Source: Clostridiales bacterium UBA3953 (GTDB lineage Bacteria; Bacillota; Clostridia; Oscillospirales; CAG-272). Taken from it: 8,872 nucleotides of DNA. The position numbers and the translations under genes were made by a program. Positions 7,295 to 8,872 of the stretch are shown here, one piece after another (position 1 is the stretch's first letter; every line of letters begins with the position of its first letter). The notes below the pieces were generated by a model that worked only from the letters and a program-made list of their open reading frames with translations, searched no databases and was not told where the DNA came from. The stretch is from contig DGDL01000056.1 of NCBI GenBank assembly GCA_002385415.1, positions 7,939-16,810 of the forward strand, given 5' to 3'.

Positions 7295-8116
7295 CTAAAG
7301 CGGCAGCGGCTCAAAACCACCCCTTGCGGGCACATAAGTATGCCGGTAGCCGAGCCTGCGCAAAAGCCCGTATGCCTGTTCTATCCCCGCGCCAATATCA
7401 TTGCGCCTGTGCGCGTCGCTGCCAACTACTGTCAGCTCGCCGCCGCACTCGCGGTAGAGCGCGAGAAAACGCTCGTCGGGCATGGGAGCGCCCATACCCT
7501 GGCGATAGCCTGAGGTGTTGACCTCCAGCGCCGCGCCGCGCGCGATGAGCTTTTCATAAATTGCGGCTATTTTGTCGCGAAAACGCCCGAAATCCACCTT
7601 TCTTCCCGCCTGTTTCATGTACCTGTAGGGATAGGTGAGATGCGCGAGCGCATCACAGCGCGGAAAATCGAGCATGTCCAGTATCTGCGAGAAATATTTG
7701 TCGAGCCAATACTCGCACATCTCGTCGGTCATTTTGCTGTAGTCCCAAAAGCTGAAATCAGGCACGTCGCGCAGGTTGTGCAGCGAAAGCAGCACATAGT
7801 CGAAATCGTGCCGCTCCAAAAACTCGAGCGCCTCGCGCTGTCTGTGGGTCGGCTGCCCAAGCTCGATGCCCCATATTATGCGCAGCCTGCCCGAGTATTC
7901 CTTTTGCCCGCGCAGAACTTCACTTTTGTCTGTCTCCACATCGTAGCCTGCATAAATCCCGTCCAGCACGCCGTCGATGTCAAAGTGGTTTGTCACCGCT
8001 ATTATATCGACGCCGGCTTCCACCGCCGTGGAAAAGCAGTCGTCGGGATGCATCTCGCTGTCAAACGAATGGTGGTTATGCGTATGCAGGTCTGCTATAA
8101 TTTGTCCGTTTTTCAA
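7295..8116 (-). CDS. PHP-domain phosphatase, HisJ/HisK histidinol-phosphatase-like
   Basis: A 273-residue PHP (polymerase and histidinol phosphatase) metal-dependent phosphoesterase, close in plan to HisJ/HisK histidinol-phosphatases, which make histidinol from histidinol phosphate. The metal-binding set is complete: DLHTH at 9-13, Asp19, TNHFD at 42-46, GIELG at 83-87 with Glu85, LSLHN with His113, AHLTYP with His159, LEVNTSG at 198-203, and GSDAH at 232-236. The length fits the family (about 260-280). No histidine-biosynthesis gene lies nearby, so it may act on histidinol phosphate in trans or on another sugar or nucleotide phosphate; sequence alone does not decide. Start: TTG at 8116 with AAAGAGG 6 bases upstream; no ATG or GTG fits. 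It sits 47 bases after the DUF815 gene and 30 bases before the acyltransferase, in a likely operon. It is probably cytoplasmic, since no signal peptide is seen. Confidence 0.9.
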   Translation of the reverse strand: MKNGQIIADLHTHNHHSFDSEMHPDDCFSTAVEAGVDIIAVTNHFDIDGVLDGIYAGYDVETDKSEVLRGQKEYSGRLRIIWGIELGQPTHRQREALEFLERHDFDYVLLSLHNLRDVPDFSFWDYSKMTDEMCEYWLDKYFSQILDMLDFPRCDALAHLTYPYRYMKQAGRKVDFGRFRDKIAAIYEKLIARGAALEVNTSGYRQGMGAPMPDERFLALYRECGGELTVVGSDAHRRNDIGAGIEQAYGLLRRLGYRHTYVPARGGFEPLPL

Positions 8117-8117
8117 G

Positions 8118-8149
8118 TTGTGCCTCTTTACAAGTAAAAATTGTGCCTC
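8118..8149 (-). repeat. 9-base direct repeat flanking a small palindrome, over the PHP gene's ribosome-binding site
   Basis: On the - strand GAGGCACAA occurs at 8141-8149 and again at 8118-8126, 23 bases apart. Between them is TTTACTTGTAAA (8127-8138), five perfect pairs around a two-base centre. The second repeat copy carries the GAGG of the Shine-Dalgarno. This could be an operator, a translational control element or a small duplication; no regulator is identified. Confidence 0.55.
8123..8129 (-). promoter_or_regulatory. Shine-Dalgarno site fixing the TTG start of the PHP phosphatase
   Basis: AAAGAGG on the - strand, 6 bases before TTG at 8116. There is no competing ATG or GTG in frame upstream within the intergenic gap, so this site supports the TTG start. 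Confidence 0.7.
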
Positions 8150-8163
8150 GGCAAAAGTCGCGA

Positions 8164-8872
8164 TTATCCGGCAGAAATCAAGTCGACAAACTGCTTTGCG
8201 GCCCTGCCCGAACGCCCGCCGTGCCGCTGTGCATACTGTTCGGCGGCGCGCTCAAGCTCGGGCGTCAGCGCTATGCCGCGCGACTCGGCAAGCGCTCGCA
8301 CTATCTCTGCATATCGCTCTCTGTCCGGCTTGAAAAATCCCACCGCAAGTCCGAACCGCTCCGAAAGCGAAACTTTTTCCTCGATAGTCTCTGTACGGTT
8401 AATGTCGTCGCCCTCGCGCTCGGAAAACGACTGTCGAACGAGGCGCCTGCGGTTGCTTGTCGCGCAGAAAATAATGTTGTCGGCACGCGCGCAGGCCGAA
8501 CCTTCGAGCGCCGCTTTCAGCGGCCCGAAAGCGGGTTCGCTGCCCTCAAACGACAGGTCGTCAATGAAAAGGATGAATTTCAGCGGGTTTTCGGCAAGTG
8601 TTTCGGTCAGCCTGTCAAGGCAGCCGAGCGCGTTTTGCCTCACCTCGACCAGCCTCAGGCCCCGGCTTGCATACTCGTTTACAGCAGCCTTGACGGTCGA
8701 GGATTTCCCGGTGCCGGAATCGCCGTACAGCAGCATGTTCGCCGCCGGTTTGCCTTCGAGGAAGGCAAGTACGTTTGCCATGACCTCGCCCTGCTCGCGC
8801 TCATAGCCGTAAAGATCGCAGAGACGCACCGGGTCGGGCGTGCGAACCGGCCTCAGCCCGTCTGCGTCGAAT
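8164..8872 (-). CDS. DUF815 family AAA-type ATP-binding protein (5' partial)
   Basis: An AAA-like P-loop ATPase of the DUF815 family, whose cellular role is not established. The visible part is about 235 residues. The frame stays open to the window edge, and the 14 codons before the GTG at 8829 read like the family's lead-in to LYGYEREQ, so the GTG is not the true start and the N-terminal part lies outside. Counting from that GTG: Walker A GDSGTGKSS at 36-44, Walker B FILFIDD at 85-91, a sensor-like CATSNRRRL at 122-130, and an arginine-finger-like LSERFGL at 155-161. The C-terminal QRHGGRSGRAAKQFVDLI at 201-218 is typical of the family. The gene is intact at its 3' end. It is the first visible gene of the - strand group, 47 bases before the PHP gene. 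A DnaA/IstB-type loader is less likely because of the TSNRR and RSGR motifs. Confidence 0.92.
   Translation of the reverse strand, partial: FDADGLRPVRTPDPVRLCDLYGYEREQGEVMANVLAFLEGKPAANMLLYGDSGTGKSSTVKAAVNEYASRGLRLVEVRQNALGCLDRLTETLAENPLKFILFIDDLSFEGSEPAFGPLKAALEGSACARADNIIFCATSNRRRLVRQSFSEREGDDINRTETIEEKVSLSERFGLAVGFFKPDRERYAEIVRALAESRGIALTPELERAAEQYAQRHGGRSGRAAKQFVDLISAG

Noticed and set aside
8827..8829. GTG at 8829 as the start of the DUF815 protein
   Set aside because: The frame continues open to the window edge with family-like sequence and there is no good ribosome site before the GTG.

Overview
The window looks like chromosomal DNA of a Gram-positive, Clostridia-type bacterium, most like the gut Oscillospirales/Ruminococcaceae group. 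The reasons are a lipoprotein substrate-binding protein of a type common there, a large YfhO-family membrane protein, strong GG-rich Shine-Dalgarno sites combined with non-ATG starts, and balanced GC with many CGC and GGC codons. This placement is an inference from protein character only. I see no rRNA, tRNA, CRISPR array, insertion sequence or phage gene.

Layout: two genes on the + strand converge on four genes on the - strand. On the left, a substrate-binding lipoprotein (3-1472, start outside the window) ends at a strong intrinsic terminator. A near-consensus sigma-A promoter (1629-1657) then drives a 902-residue YfhO-like membrane protein (1685-4393), which has its own hairpin terminator. 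A 295-base convergent intergenic region follows. On the right, read from the window end leftwards, are a DUF815 AAA-type ATPase (cut by the edge), a PHP-domain phosphatase of the HisJ/HisK type, an integral-membrane acyltransferase of the acyltransferase-3 family, and glucuronate isomerase UxaC. Their gaps are 47, 30 and 71 bases.

How they may work together: the YfhO-like protein and the acyltransferase belong to families that decorate cell-surface polymers with sugars or acyl groups. The binding protein and UxaC belong to carbohydrate capture and uronate catabolism. The DUF815 and PHP proteins have no clear tie to either theme. No usual UxaC partner (uxaB/uxuB, uxuA, kdgK/kdgA) and no histidine-biosynthesis gene is present, so each pathway assignment rests on the protein alone.

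Points worth attention: three consecutive - strand genes each start with a non-ATG codon (TTG, TTG, GTG) behind a recognisable Shine-Dalgarno. The gap before the PHP gene holds a 9-base direct repeat flanking a small palindrome, and one repeat copy overlaps the ribosome-binding site. The convergent region holds two overlapping, mutually exclusive hairpins. I found no convincing new defence, mobile or biosynthetic system; most of the window is ordinary metabolic and envelope genes.
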